A DNA stretch of 64,000 nt from Watersipora subatra (lineage: Eukaryota > Bryozoa > Gymnolaemata > Cheilostomatida > Watersiporidae). The stretch lies in contig NC_088708.1 of NCBI RefSeq assembly GCF_963576615.1, positions 59,259,196-59,323,195 on the forward strand, read 5' to 3'. Every line of letters begins with the position of its first letter. The stretch's first letter is position 1. Under the pieces are notes generated by a model, which was given only the letters and a program-made list of their open reading frames with translations, had not been told where the DNA came from and did not search any database. Made by a program: the position numbers and the translations under genes. This document shows, one piece after another, positions 1 to 9,507 of this stretch.

Positions 1-25
1 ACAGGATCGAATCCTGTTAACTGCG
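1..25 (+). tRNA. tRNA-Ser, 3' end only (cut by window edge)
   Basis: T arm and 3' acceptor strand of an array copy; the anticodon lies outside the window. The T loop reads GATCGAATC instead of GTTCGAATC, and the acceptor strand is TAACTGC. A C spacer follows. Confidence 0.6.
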
Positions 26-367
26 GCGATGTAAAGTTATTTGCGTCCAATAGATGATTTGAGCTTTGCGGAACACAGTTCAGATCAAAAGAGGCGCATA
101 CAATCACAACAGTTCGGTTTTCGATTATTCATGGAGCTTCCGGTGAGCATGGTCTTTCATGTTGCATCTCCAGTTTTTACGACAAGGTGGTTTTACATTC
201 ATCGTTTCAATGACTGCGCAAACGAAATTGTATAAGGAAACCTCAAATTGCGAAACCGTTTTAACCTCTATATATGTAAATGCTTGAGAATAACTTGTTC
301 TAATACTTACTGTCTAGATATATAACGTTGACGACTTCCGAACGATCAAACTTAATTTACAATTTAA

Positions 368-449
368 GCAGTTGGGGTCGGGTGGTTGAGGCGATTGACT
401 TGAAATCAATTGGGCTGTGCCTGCACAGGTTCGAATCCTGTCAACTGTG
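368..449 (+). tRNA. tRNA-Ser(UGA) copy, altered D arm
   Basis: Anticodon TGA at 401-403. It follows a C spacer and has G8 and G14 instead of T8 and A14, so the usual 8-14 tertiary pair is lost. It ends CAACTGTG, which leaves a G-U first acceptor pair. B spacer follows. Possible pseudogene. Confidence 0.6.
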
Positions 450-783
450 ATGATGCAAAGTTTTTTGGCTTCCTATGAATTATTTGAGCCTTGACGAAAA
501 TTTTCCAAAAAATGTGAGGAACACACAGTCACAACATTTAGGTTTTACGATCATTCATAGAATTCCGCAAGAGCAAAGTCTTTTATTTCATATCAAAAGT
601 TTTTGCGATTACTTGGTTTTACATCCAGAGTTTTCATAATAGCTAAAACCAAGGCGTTTAATGAAACTTGAAATGTCGAAACCGTTGTAACTTTAATGTT
701 TTAACATAACTTGTCCTAATACTTACGGACTAGATAAATAACGCTGTCGACTTCAGATCATTCAAACATTATGCTGAACAGAA

Positions 784-865
784 GCAGTTGTGGTCGAGTG
801 GTTAAGGGGATTGACTCGAAATCAATTGGGCTCTGCCCGCTCAGGTTCGAATCCTGTCAACTGCG
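784..865 (+). tRNA. tRNA-Ser(CGA) copy, imperfect
   Basis: Anticodon CGA at 817-819. AAGGGG in the D stem gives a G-G mismatch, and GCTCAGG weakens the T stem. The boxes are otherwise intact. A spacer follows. Confidence 0.72.
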
Positions 866-1228
866 ATGATGTAAAGCTTTTCGCATCGATTGGATGATTT
901 GAACTTTGCTGAAATAGGTTCTTATAATGTGAAACTTGTTTTGTCACATTCGATTGGTGCTGCAAATGTTTATGGAACTTCACAAAAGCAAAGTCTTTTA
1001 TTTTGTATCTCAAGTTTTTGCCAGTAGTGTGTTTTACATTCGTAGTTTCGATGATGGCTGGAACAAATATACGTGTTTCAATGATGGCGGAAATAAAATT
1101 GTAGGATGAAAGCTCAAATCTCGAAACCGTAGTAACTTAAACGTTTCAGAATAACTTGTTCTAATACTAACTGTCTAAATATATAATGTTGACAATTTCG
1201 GAACGATCAATCTTCATTTAAAACGTAA

Positions 1229-1310
1229 GCAGTTGTGGTCGAGTGGTTAAGGCGATTCATTTGAAATCAATTGGGCTGTGCCTGCACAGGTTCGAATCCT
1301 ATCAACTGCG
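1229..1310 (+). tRNA. tRNA-Ser(UGA) copy, imperfect
   Basis: Anticodon TGA at 1262-1264. The anticodon stem reads ATTCA against TCAAT (one C-C mismatch) and the T stem reads CCTAT (one C-A mismatch). A spacer follows. Confidence 0.65.
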
Positions 1311-1673
1311 ATGATGTAAAGCTTTTCGCATCTATTGGATCATTTGAACTTTACTAAAATAGGTTCTTATAATGTGAATCTTGTTTTGTCACATTCGATT
1401 GGTGTTGCAAATATTTATGGAACTTCACAAAAGCAAAGTCTTTTATTTTGTATCTCAACTTTTTGCCAGTTGTGTGTTTTACATTCGTAGTTTCGATGAT
1501 GGCTGGAACAAATATACGTGTTTCAATGATGGCGGAAATAAACTTGTAGGATGAAAGCTCAAATCTCGAAACCGTTGTAATTTAAACGTTTCAGAATAAC
1601 TTGTTCTAATACTAACTGTCTAAATATATAATGTTGACAATTTCGGAACAATCAATCTTCATTTAAAACGTAA

Positions 1674-1755
1674 GCAGTTGTGGCCGAGTGGTTAAGGCGA
1701 TTGACTTGAAATCAATTGGGCTATGCCCGCACAGGTTCGAATCCTATCAGCTGCG
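1674..1755 (+). tRNA. tRNA-Ser(UGA)
   Basis: Anticodon TGA at 1707-1709. D arm and anticodon arm are canonical. The 3' part CCTATCAGCTGC carries one T-stem mismatch and one T-G acceptor wobble. B spacer follows. Confidence 0.8.
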
Positions 1756-1766
1756 ATGGTGCAAAG

Positions 1767-1772
1767 TTTTTT
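1767..1772 (+). terminator. Pol III terminator, B type (T6)
   Basis: TTTTTT at +12 to +17 after the tRNA ending at 1755, conserved in B-spacer copies. Confidence 0.78.
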
Positions 1773-2021
1773 GGCTTCCAATGAATGATTTGAGCCTTGA
1801 CGAAAATTTTCCAAAAAATTTGAGGCACCTACAATCACAACATTTAGGTTTTACGATCATTCATAGCATTCCGCAAGAGCAAAGTCTTTTATTACATATC
1901 AAAAGTTTTTGCGATTACTTGGTTTTACATCTAGAGTTTTCATAATAGCTAAAACAAAGTCGATCAATGAAACTTTAAATGTCGAAACCGTTGTAACTTT
2001 AATGTTTCAACATAGCTTGTC

Positions 2022-2060
2022 CTAATACTTACGGGCTAGATAAATAACGCTGTCGACTTG
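2022..2060 (+). promoter_or_regulatory. Upstream Pol III element of B-type spacer (TATA-like box at -49)
   Basis: CTAATACTTACGGGCTAG then TAAATAA at 2041-2047, exactly -49 to -43 from the tRNA at 2090. The box differs by one base from that in A and C but keeps the same spacing. Confidence 0.58.
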
Positions 2061-2089
2061 AGATCATACAAACATTATGCTGAACAGAA

Positions 2090-2171
2090 GCAGTTGTGGC
2101 CGAGTGGTTAAGGCGATTGACTAGAAATCAATTGGGCTCTGCCCGCACAGGTTCGAATCCTGTCAACTGCG
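2090..2171 (+). tRNA. tRNA-Ser(AGA)
   Basis: Anticodon AGA at 2123-2125. All stems pair; A and B boxes are canonical. TATA-like box at 2041-2047 and T4 at 2184. A clean reference copy for the AGA class. Confidence 0.94.
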
Positions 2172-2183
2172 ATGATGTAAAGC

Positions 2184-2187
2184 TTTT
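2184..2187 (+). terminator. Pol III terminator, A type (T4)
   Basis: TTTT at +13 to +16 after the tRNA ending at 2171, conserved in A-spacer copies. Confidence 0.75.
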
Positions 2188-2466
2188 CGCATCTATTGGA
2201 TGATTTGAACTTTACTGAAATAGGCTCTTATAAAGTAAATCTCGTTTTGTCACATTCGATTGGTGTTGCAAATATTTATGGAACTTCACAAAAGCAAAGT
2301 GTTTTATTTTGTATCTCAAGTTTTTGCCAGTAGTGTGTTTTACATTCGTAGTTTCGATGATGGCTGGAACAAATATACGTGTTTCAATGATGGCGGAAAT
2401 AAAATTGTAGGATGAAAGCTCAAATCTCGAAACGGTTGTAATTTAAACGTTTCAGAATAACTTGTT

Positions 2467-2505
2467 CTAATACTAACTGTCTAAATATATAATGTTGACA
2501 ATTTC
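2467..2505 (+). promoter_or_regulatory. Upstream Pol III element of A-type spacer (TATA-like box at -49)
   Basis: CTAATACTAACTG followed by TATATAA at 2486-2492, which is -49 to -43 from the tRNA starting at 2535. The same arrangement recurs before the A-spacer-driven copies. It probably acts as an upstream TATA helping TFIIIB placement. The role is inferred from position and conservation. Confidence 0.6.
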
Positions 2506-2534
2506 GGAACAATCAATCTTCATTTAAAACGTAA

Positions 2535-2616
2535 GCAGTTGTGGCCGAGTGGTTAAGGCGATTGACTAGAAATCAATTGGGCCCTGCCCGCACAAGTTCG
2601 AATCCTGTCAATCGCG
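2535..2616 (+). tRNA. tRNA-Ser(AGA) copy, imperfect
   Basis: Anticodon AGA at 2568-2570. ACAAG in the T stem and CAATCGC in the acceptor strand introduce mismatches. The same variant recurs at 8141. Confidence 0.68.
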
Positions 2617-2979
2617 ATGATGTAAACCTTTTCGCATCTATTGGATGATTTGGACTTTACTGAAATAGGTTCTTATAATGTGAATCTTGTTTTGTCACAT
2701 TCGATTGGTGTTGCAAATATTTATGGAACTTCACAAAAGCAAAGTCTTTTATTTTGTATCTCAAGTTTTTGCCAGTTGTGTGTTTTACATTCCTAGTTTC
2801 GATGATGGCTGGAACAATTATACGTGTTTCAATGATGGCGGAAATAAAATTGTAGGATGAAAGCTCAAATCTCGAAACCGTTGTAATTTAAACGTTTCAG
2901 AATAACTTGTTCTAATACTAACTGTCTAAATATATAATGTTGACAATTTCGGAACAATCAATCTTCATTTAAAACGTAA

Positions 2980-3061
2980 GCAGTTGTGGCCGAGTGGTTA
3001 AGGCGATTGACTTGAAATCAATTGGGCTATGCCCGCACAGGTTCGAATCCTGTCAACTGTG
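2980..3061 (+). tRNA. tRNA-Ser(UGA)
   Basis: Anticodon TGA at 3013-3015. Canonical arms; ends CAACTGTG, so the first acceptor pair is G-U. B spacer follows. Confidence 0.88.
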
Positions 3062-3395
3062 ATGGTGCAAAGTTTTTTGGCTTCCAATGAATGATTTGAG
3101 CCTTGACGAAAATTTTCCAAAAAATTTGAGGCACCTACAATCACAACATTTAGGTTTAACGATCATTCATAGAATTCCGCAAGAGCAAAGTCTTTTATTC
3201 CATATCAAAAGTTTTTGCGATTACTTGGTGTTACAGCCAGAGTTTTCAAAGTAGCTCAAACAAAGTCGTTTAATGAAACATTAAATGTCGAAACCGTTTT
3301 AACTTTAATGTTTCAACATAGGTTGTCCTAATACTTACGGGCTATATAAATAACGCTGTCGACTTCAGATCGCTCAAACATTATGCTGAACAGAA

Positions 3396-3477
3396 GCAGT
3401 TGTGGCCGAGTGGTTAAGGCGATTGACTTGAAATCAATTGGGCTATGCCCGCACAGGTTCGAATCCTGTCAACTGCG
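3396..3477 (+). tRNA. tRNA-Ser(UGA)
   Basis: Anticodon TGA at 3429-3431. Fully canonical stems and boxes. It follows a B spacer and precedes a C spacer; near-identical to the copy at 8586. Confidence 0.93.
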
Positions 3478-3488
3478 GCGATGTAAAG

Positions 3489-3494
3489 TTTTTT
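3489..3494 (+). terminator. Pol III terminator, C type (T6)
   Basis: TTTTTT at +12 to +17 after the tRNA ending at 3477, conserved in C-spacer copies. Confidence 0.78.
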
Positions 3495-3751
3495 GCGTAC
3501 AATAGATGATTTGAGCTTTGCTGAACACAGTTCAGATCAAAAGAGGCGCATACAATCACAACAGTTCGGTTTTCGATTATTCATGGAGCTTCCGGTGAGC
3601 ATGGTCTTTCATGTTGCATCTCCAGTTTTTACGACGAGGTGCTTTTACATTCATCGTTTCAATGACTGCGCAAACGAAATTGTATAAGGAAACCTCAAAT
3701 CGCGAAACCGTTTTAACCTCTATATATGTAAATGCTTGAGAATAACTTGTT

Positions 3752-3790
3752 CTAATACTTACTGTCTAGATATATAACGTTGACGACTTC
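3752..3790 (+). promoter_or_regulatory. Upstream Pol III element of C-type spacer (TATA-like box at -49)
   Basis: CTAATACTTACTGTCTAG then TATATAA at 3771-3777, exactly -49 to -43 from the tRNA-like copy at 3820. Its presence before the altered-D-arm class suggests that these copies could still be transcribed. Confidence 0.58.
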
Positions 3791-3819
3791 CGAACGATCA
3801 AACTTCATTTACAATTTAG

Positions 3820-3901
3820 GCAGTTGGGGTCGATTGGTTGAGGCGATTGACTTGAAATCAATTGGGCTGTGCCTGCACAGGTTCGAATCCTATCAGCTGC
3901 G
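3820..3901 (+). tRNA. tRNA-Ser(UGA) copy, altered D arm
   Basis: Anticodon TGA at 3853-3855. The D region is GGGGTCGATTGGTTGAGG, so T8 is G and G15 is T. 3' part is CCTATCAGCTGC. Paralogue of the copy at 9010. Possible pseudogene. Confidence 0.58.
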
Positions 3902-4235
3902 ATGGTGCAAAGTTTTTTGGCTTCCAATGAATGATTTGAGCCTTGACGAAAATTTTCCAAAAATTGTTAGGCACCTACAATCACAACATTTAGGTTTTAC
4001 GATCATTCATAGCATTCCGCAAGAGCAAAGTCTTTTATTACATATCAAAAGTTTTTGCGATTACTTGGTTTTACATCCAGAGTTTTCAAAGTTGCTCAAA
4101 CAAAATCGTTTAATGAAACATTAAATATGGAAACCGTTTTAACTTTAATGTTTCAACATAGGTTGTCCTAATACTTACGGGCTAGATAAATAACGCTGTC
4201 GACTTGAGATCATACAAACATTATGCTGAACAGAA

Positions 4236-4317
4236 GCAGTTGTGGTCGAGTGGTTAAGGGGATTGACTCGAAATCAATTGTGCTCTGCCCGCTCAGGTTC
4301 GAATCCTGTCAACTGCG
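4236..4317 (+). tRNA. tRNA-Ser(CGA) copy, imperfect
   Basis: Anticodon CGA at 4269-4271. D stem AAGGGG and GCTCAGG as in the 784 copy, plus TGTGCTCTG in the variable arm. Nearly identical to the copy at 9426. Confidence 0.7.
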
Positions 4318-4680
4318 ATGATGTAAAGCTTTTCGCATCTATTGGATGATTTGAACTTTGCTGAAATAGGTTCTTATAATGTGAATCTTGTTTTGTCACA
4401 TTCGATTGGTGCTGCAAATGTTTATGGAACTTCACAAAAGCAAAGTCTTTTATTTTGTATCTCAAGTTTTTGCCAGTTGTGTGTTTTACATTCCTAGTTT
4501 CGATGATGGCTGGAACAATTATACGTGTTTCAATGATGGCGGAAATAAAATTGTAGGATGAAAGCTCAAATCTCGAAACCGTAGTAACTTAAACGTTTCA
4601 GAATAACTTGTTCTAATACTAACTGTCTAAATATATAATGTTGACAATTTCGGAACGATCAATCTTCATTTAAAACGTAA

Positions 4681-4762
4681 GCAGTTGTGGTCGAGTGGTT
4701 AAGGCGATTGACTTGAAATCAATTGGGCTATGCCCGCACAGGTTCGAATCCTATCAACTGCG
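4681..4762 (+). tRNA. tRNA-Ser(UGA)
   Basis: Anticodon TGA at 4714-4716. TGGTCGAG D arm with a T-G wobble; T stem CCTAT has one mismatch. C spacer follows. Confidence 0.8.
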
Positions 4763-5104
4763 GCGATGTAAAGTTTTTTGCGTCCAATAGATGATTGGAG
4801 CTTTGCTGAACACGGTTCAGATCAAAAGAGGCGCATACAATCACAACAGTTCGGTTTTCGATTATTCATGGAGCTTCCGGTTGGCATGGTCTTTCATGTT
4901 GCATCTCCAGTTTTTACGACAAGGTGCTTTTACATTCATCGTTTCAATGACTGCGCAAACGAAATTGTATAAGGAAACCTCAAATCGCGAAACCGTTTTA
5001 ACCTCTATATATGTAAATGCTTGAGAATAACTTGTTCTAATACTTAGTGTCTAGATATAAAACGTTGACGACTTCCGAACGATCAAACTTCATTTACAAT
5101 TTAA

Positions 5105-5186
5105 GCAGTTGGGGCCGATTGGTTGAGGCGATTGACTTGAAATCAATTGGGCTGTGCCTGCACAGGTTCGAATCCTGTCAACTGTG
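5105..5186 (+). tRNA. tRNA-Ser(UGA) copy, altered D arm
   Basis: Anticodon TGA at 5138-5140. It has G8 and GGGGCCGATTGG in the D arm, with A14 retained and G15 changed to T. Ends CAACTGTG. B spacer follows. Confidence 0.6.
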
Positions 5187-5520
5187 ATGATGCAAAGTTT
5201 TTTGCCTTCCAATGAATGATTTGAGCCTTGACGAAAATTTTCCAAGAAATGTAAGGAACACACAGTCACAACATTTAGGTTTTACGATCATTCATAGAAT
5301 TCCGCAAGAGCAAAGTTTTTTATTTCATATCAAAGGTTATTGCGATTACTTGGTTTTACATCCAGAGTTTTCATAATAGCTAAAACAAAGTCGATCAATG
5401 AAACTTTAAATGTCGAAACCGTTGTAACTTTAATGTTTCAACATAGCTTGTCCTAATACTTATGGACTAGATAAATAACGCTGTCGACTTCAGATCATTC
5501 AAACATTATGCTGAACAGAA

Positions 5521-5602
5521 GCAGTTGTGGCCGAGTGGTTAAAGCGATTGATTAGAAATCAATTGGGCTCTGCCCGCACAGGTTCGAATCCTGTCAACTG
5601 CG
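5521..5602 (+). tRNA. tRNA-Ser(AGA) copy, slightly imperfect
   Basis: Anticodon AGA at 5554-5556. AAAGCG in the D stem causes one mismatch; position 32 is T. A recombinant A/B spacer follows. Confidence 0.78.
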
Positions 5603-5965
5603 ATGATGTAAAGCTTTTCGCATCTATTGGATGATTTGCACTTTGTTGAAAAAGGTTCTTATAATGTGAATCATGTTTTGTCACATTCGATTGGTGTTGC
5701 AAATAGTTATGGAGCTTCGCAAAAGCAAAGTCTTTTATTTTGTATCTCAAGTTTTTGCCAGTAGTGTGTTTTACATTCGTATTCTCGATGATGGCTGGAA
5801 CAAATATACGTGTTTCAATGATGGCGGAAATAAAATTGTAGGATGAATGCTCAATTCTCGAAACCGTTGTAACTTTAATGTTTCAACCTAACATGTTCTA
5901 ATACTTACGGACTAGATAAATAACGCTGTCGACTTGAGATCATTCAAACATTATGCTGAACAGAA
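5603..5965 (+). repeat. Recombinant A/B spacer
   Basis: The first part is spacer A, including the GATGGCTGG/GATGGCGG pair. The last ~130 bp is spacer B, with GATAAATAACGCTGTCGAC and ending GAACAGAA. Similar hybrids lie at about 15355-15662 and 16585-16947. They look like products of unequal exchange or gene conversion between neighbouring monomers. Confidence 0.8.
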
Positions 5966-6047
5966 GCAGTTGTGGCCGAGTGGTTAAGGCGATTGACTAG
6001 AAATCAATTGGGCTCTGCCCGCACAGGTTCGAATCCTGTCAACTGCG
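5966..6047 (+). tRNA. tRNA-Ser(AGA)
   Basis: Anticodon AGA at 5999-6001. Fully canonical. Its 5' flank is the B end of a recombinant spacer, and the TATA-like box stays at -49. Confidence 0.93.
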
Positions 6048-6410
6048 ATGATGTAAAGCTTTTCGCATCTATTGGATGATTTGAACTTTACTGAAGTAGG
6101 TTCTTATAAAGTGAATCTCATTTTGTCACGTTCGATTGGTGTTGCAAATATTTATGGAACTTCACAAAAGCAAAGTCTTTTATTTTGTATCTCAAGTTTT
6201 TGCCAGTTGTGTGTTTTACATTCGTAGTTTCGATGATGGCTGGAACAAATATACGTGTTTCAATGATGGCGGAAATAAACTTGTAGGATGAAAGCTCAAA
6301 TCTCGAAACCGTTGTAATTTAAACGTTTCAGAATAACTTGTTCTAATACTAACTGTCTAAATATATAATGTTGACAATTTCGGAACGATCAATCTTCATT
6401 TAAAGCGTAA

Positions 6411-6492
6411 GCAGTTGTGGTCGAGTGGTTAAGGCGATTGACTTGAAATCAATTGGGCTGTGCCTGCACAGGTTCGAATCCTGTCAACTGCG
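6411..6492 (+). tRNA. tRNA-Ser(UGA)
   Basis: Anticodon TGA at 6444-6446. TGGTCGAG D arm (wobble); acceptor, anticodon and T stems pair fully. A spacer follows. Confidence 0.9.
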
Positions 6493-6855
6493 ATGATGTA
6501 AAGCTTTTCGCATCTATTGGATCATTTGAACTTTACTAAAATAGGTTCTTATAATGTGAATCTTGTTTTGTCACATTCGATTGGTGTTGCAAATATTTAT
6601 GGAACTTCACAAAAGCAAAGTCTTTTATTTTGTATCTCAAGTTTTTGCCAGTTGTGTGTTTTACATTCGTAGTTTCGATGATGGCTGGAACAAATATACG
6701 TGTTTCAATGATGGCGGAAATAAACTTGTAGGATGAAAGCTCAAATCTCGAAACCGTTGTAATTTAAACGTTTCAGAATAACTTGTTCTAATACTAACTG
6801 TCTAAATATATAATGTTGACAATTTCGGAACAATCAATCTTCATTTAAAACGTAA

Positions 6856-6937
6856 GCAGTTGTGGCCGTTTGGTTAAGGCGATTGACTTGAAATCAATTG
6901 GGCTATGCCCGCACAGGTTCGAATCCTATCAACTGCG
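6856..6937 (+). tRNA. tRNA-Ser(UGA) copy, D loop changed
   Basis: Anticodon TGA at 6889-6891. TGGCCGTTTGG replaces TGGCCGAGTGG, changing A14 and G15 in the A box; T stem has one mismatch. C spacer follows. Confidence 0.62.
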
Positions 6938-7279
6938 GCGATGTAAAGTTTTTTGCGTCCAATAGATGATTTGAGCTTTGCTGAACACGGTTCAGATCAA
7001 AAGAGGCGCATACAATCACAACAGTTCGGTTTTCGATTATTCATGGAGCTTCCGGTGAGCATGGTCTTTCATGTTGCATCTGTAGTTTTTACGACAAGGT
7101 GGTTTTACATTCATCGTTTCAATGACTGCGCAAACGAAATTGTATAAGGAAACCTCAAATCGCGAAACCGTTTTAACCTCTATATATGTAAATGCTTGAG
7201 AATAACTTGTTCTAATACTCACTGTCTAGATATATAACGTTGACGACTTCCGAACGATCAAACTTCATTTACGATTTAA

Positions 7280-7361
7280 GCAGTTGGGGTCGGTTGGTTG
7301 AGGCGATTGACTTGAAATCAATTGGGCTGTGCCTGCACAGGTTCGAATCCTATCAGCTGCG
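7280..7361 (+). tRNA. tRNA-Ser(UGA) copy, altered D arm
   Basis: Anticodon TGA at 7313-7315. D region GGGGTCGGTTGGTTGAGG with G8 and G14. 3' part CCTATCAGCTGC. B spacer follows. Possible pseudogene. Confidence 0.58.
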
Positions 7362-7695
7362 ATGGTGCAAAGTTTTTTGGCTTCCAATGAATGATTTGAG
7401 CCTTGACGAAAATTTTCCAAAAAATGTGAGGCACCTACAATCACAACATTTAGGTTTTACGATCATTCATAGCATTCCGCAAGAGCAAAGTCTTTTATTA
7501 CATATCAAAAGTTTTTGCGATTACTTGGTTTTACATCCAGAGTTTTCATAATAGCTAAAACAAAGTCGATCAATGAAACTTTAAATGTCGAAACCGTTGT
7601 AACTTTGATGTTTCAACATAGCTTGTCCTAATACTTACGGGCTAGATAAATAACGCTGTCGACTTGAGATCATACAAACATTATGCTGAACAGAA

Positions 7696-7777
7696 GCAGT
7701 TGTGGCCGAGTGGTTAAGGCGATTGACTAGAAATCAATTGGGCTCTGCCCGCACAGGTTCGAATCCTGTCAACTGCG
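7696..7777 (+). tRNA. tRNA-Ser(AGA)
   Basis: Anticodon AGA at 7729-7731. Fully canonical; duplicate of the 2090 copy, with matching flanks. Confidence 0.94.
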
Positions 7778-8140
7778 ATGATGTAAAGCTTTTCGCATCT
7801 ATTGGATGATTTGAACTTTACTGAAATAGGCTCTTATAAAGTAAATCTCGTTTTGTCACATTCGATTGGTGTTGCAAATATTTATGGAACTTCACAAAAG
7901 CAAAGTGTTTTATTTTGTATCTCAAGTTTTTGCCAGTAGTGTGTTTTACATTCGTAGTTTCGATGATGGCTGGAACAAATATACGTGTTTCAATGATGGC
8001 GGAAATAAAATTGTAGGATGAATGCTCAAATCTCGAAACCGTTGTAATTTAAACGTTTCAGAATAACTTTTTCTAATACTAACTGTCTAAATATATAATG
8101 TTGACAATTTCGGAACGATCAATCTTCATTTAAAACGTAA

Positions 8141-8222
8141 GCAGTTGTGGCCGAGTGGTTAAGGCGATTGACTAGAAATCAATTGGGCCCTGCCCGCACA
8201 AGTTCGAATCCTGTCAATCGCG
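8141..8222 (+). tRNA. tRNA-Ser(AGA) copy, imperfect
   Basis: Anticodon AGA at 8174-8176. Same ACAAG T stem and CAATCGC acceptor variant as the copy at 2535, showing shared ancestry of the two blocks. Confidence 0.68.
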
Positions 8223-8585
8223 ATGATGTAAACCTTTTCGCATCTATTGGATGATTTGAACTTTACTGAAATAGGTTCTTATAATGTGAATCTTGTTTTG
8301 TCACATTCGATTGGTGTTGCAAATATTTATGGAACTTCACAAAAGCAAAGTCTTTTATTTTGTATCTCAAGTTTTTGCCAGTTGTGTGTTTTACATTCCT
8401 AGTTTCGATGATGGCTGGAACAATTATACGTGTTTCAATGATGGCGGAAATAAAATTGTAGGATGAAAGCTCAAATCTCGAAACCGTTGTAATTTAAACG
8501 TTTCAGAATAACTTGTTCTAATACTAACTGTCTAAATATATAATGTTGACAATTTCGGAACAATCAATCTTCATTTAAAACGTAA

Positions 8586-8667
8586 GCAGTTGTGGCCGAG
8601 TGGTTAAGGCGATTGACTTGAAATCAATTGGGCTATGCCCGCACAGGTTCGAATCCTGTCAACTGCG
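8586..8667 (+). tRNA. tRNA-Ser(UGA)
   Basis: Anticodon TGA at 8619-8621. Fully canonical. C spacer follows. It opens the block that duplicates 3396-4700. Confidence 0.93.
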
Positions 8668-9009
8668 GCGATGTAAAGTTTTTTGCGTACAATAGATGAT
8701 TTGAGCTTTGCTGAACACAGTTCAGATCAAAAGAGGCGCATACAATCACAACAGTTCGGTTTTCGATTATTCATGGAGCTTCCGGTGAGCATGGTCTTTC
8801 ATGTTGCATCTCCAGTTTTTACGACGAGGTGCTTTTACATTCATCGTTTCAATGACTGCGCAAACGAAATTGTATAAGGAAACCTCAAATCGCGAAACCG
8901 TTTTAACCTCTATATATGTAAATGCTTGAGAATAACTTGTTCTAATACTTACTGTCTAGATATATAACGTTGACGACTTCCGAACGATCAAACTTCATTT
9001 ACAATTTAA

Positions 9010-9091
9010 GCAGTTGGGGTCGATTGGTTGAGGCGATTGACTTGAAATCAATTGGGCTGTGCCTGCACAGGTTCGAATCCTATCAGCTGCG
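9010..9091 (+). tRNA. tRNA-Ser(UGA) copy, altered D arm
   Basis: Anticodon TGA at 9043-9045. D region GGGGTCGATTGG, T8 changed to G. 3' part CCTATCAGCTGC. Paralogue of the 3820 copy. Confidence 0.58.
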
Positions 9092-9425
9092 ATGGTGCAA
9101 AGTTTTTTGGCTTCCAATGAATGATTTGAGCCTTGACGAAAATTTTCCAAAAAATGTTAGGCACCTACAATCACAACATTTAGGTTTTACGATCATTCAT
9201 AGCATTCCGCAAGAGCAAAGTCTTTTATTACATATCAAAAGTTTTTGCGATAACTTGGTTTTACATCCAGAGTTTTCAAAGTTGCTCAAACAAAATCGTT
9301 TAATGAAACATTAAATATGGAAACCGTTTTAACTTTAATGTTTCAACATAGGTTGTCCTAATACTTACGGGCTAGATAAATAACGCTGTCGACTTGAGAT
9401 CATACAAACATTATGCTGAACAGAA

Positions 9426-9507
9426 GCAGTTGTGGTCGAGTGGTTAAGGGGATTGACTCGAAATCAATTGTGCTCTGCCCGCTCAGGTTCGAATCCTGTC
9501 AACTGCG
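9426..9507 (+). tRNA. tRNA-Ser(CGA) copy, imperfect
   Basis: Anticodon CGA at 9459-9461. D stem AAGGGG and GCTCAGG variants, as in the 4236 copy. Confidence 0.7.

Larger units (their letters stand above)
1756..2089 (+). repeat. Spacer type B, representative copy (334 bp)
   Basis: Begins with ATGGTGCAAAG and a T6 run, contains CTTCCAATGAATGATTTGAG, and ends ATTATGCTGAACAGAA before the next tRNA. Other copies follow tRNAs ending at 449, 3061, 3901, 5186, 7361, 9091, 9952, 16168, 26291, 43188, 44474 and 44890. Its last ~130 bp aligns with the ends of spacers A and C, whereas its middle is only distantly similar. Confidence 0.9.
2172..2534 (+). repeat. Spacer type A, representative copy (363 bp)
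   Basis: Begins with a T4 run and the block CTTTTCGCATCTATTGGATG and ends CATTTAAAACGTAA just before the next tRNA. It contains a degenerate internal direct repeat, GATGGCTGGAACAAATATACG followed by GATGGCGGAAATAAAATTG. Other copies follow the tRNAs ending at 865, 1310, 2616, 4317, 6047, 6492, 7777, 8222, 9507, 10373, 17029, 17474, 25422, 26707, 43604 and 45306. No convincing protein is encoded. Confidence 0.9.
3478..3819 (+). repeat. Spacer type C, representative copy (342 bp)
   Basis: Begins GCGATGTAAAG plus a T6 run, contains TTCAGATCAAAAGAGGCGCA, and ends CATTTACAATTTA. Other copies follow tRNAs ending at 25, 4762, 6937, 8667, 15744, 25867, 42764 and 45752, the last being truncated. The tRNA that follows a C spacer consistently has the altered D arm (GGGGTCG or GGGGCCG in place of GTGGCCG), so spacer and gene body travel together. 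Confidence 0.88.

Noticed and set aside
41-235. Short open frames (about 64 codons, starting MRPIDD or MRTIDD) repeated in every C spacer
   Set aside because: They lie wholly in array spacer, recur only because the monomers recur, have a start that depends on one base, and no codon-like substitution pattern is evident.
822-1013. Minus-strand 63-codon frames (MRYKIKDF...) in A spacers
   Set aside because: Antisense to spacer and tRNA; present only where recent duplicates agree.
3780-4124. Open frames of 103-114 codons (MTTSERSNF...) crossing an upstream element, a tRNA copy and spacer B
   Set aside because: The frame runs through the tRNA itself and its terminator. Openness is best explained by recent duplication, not by protein selection.
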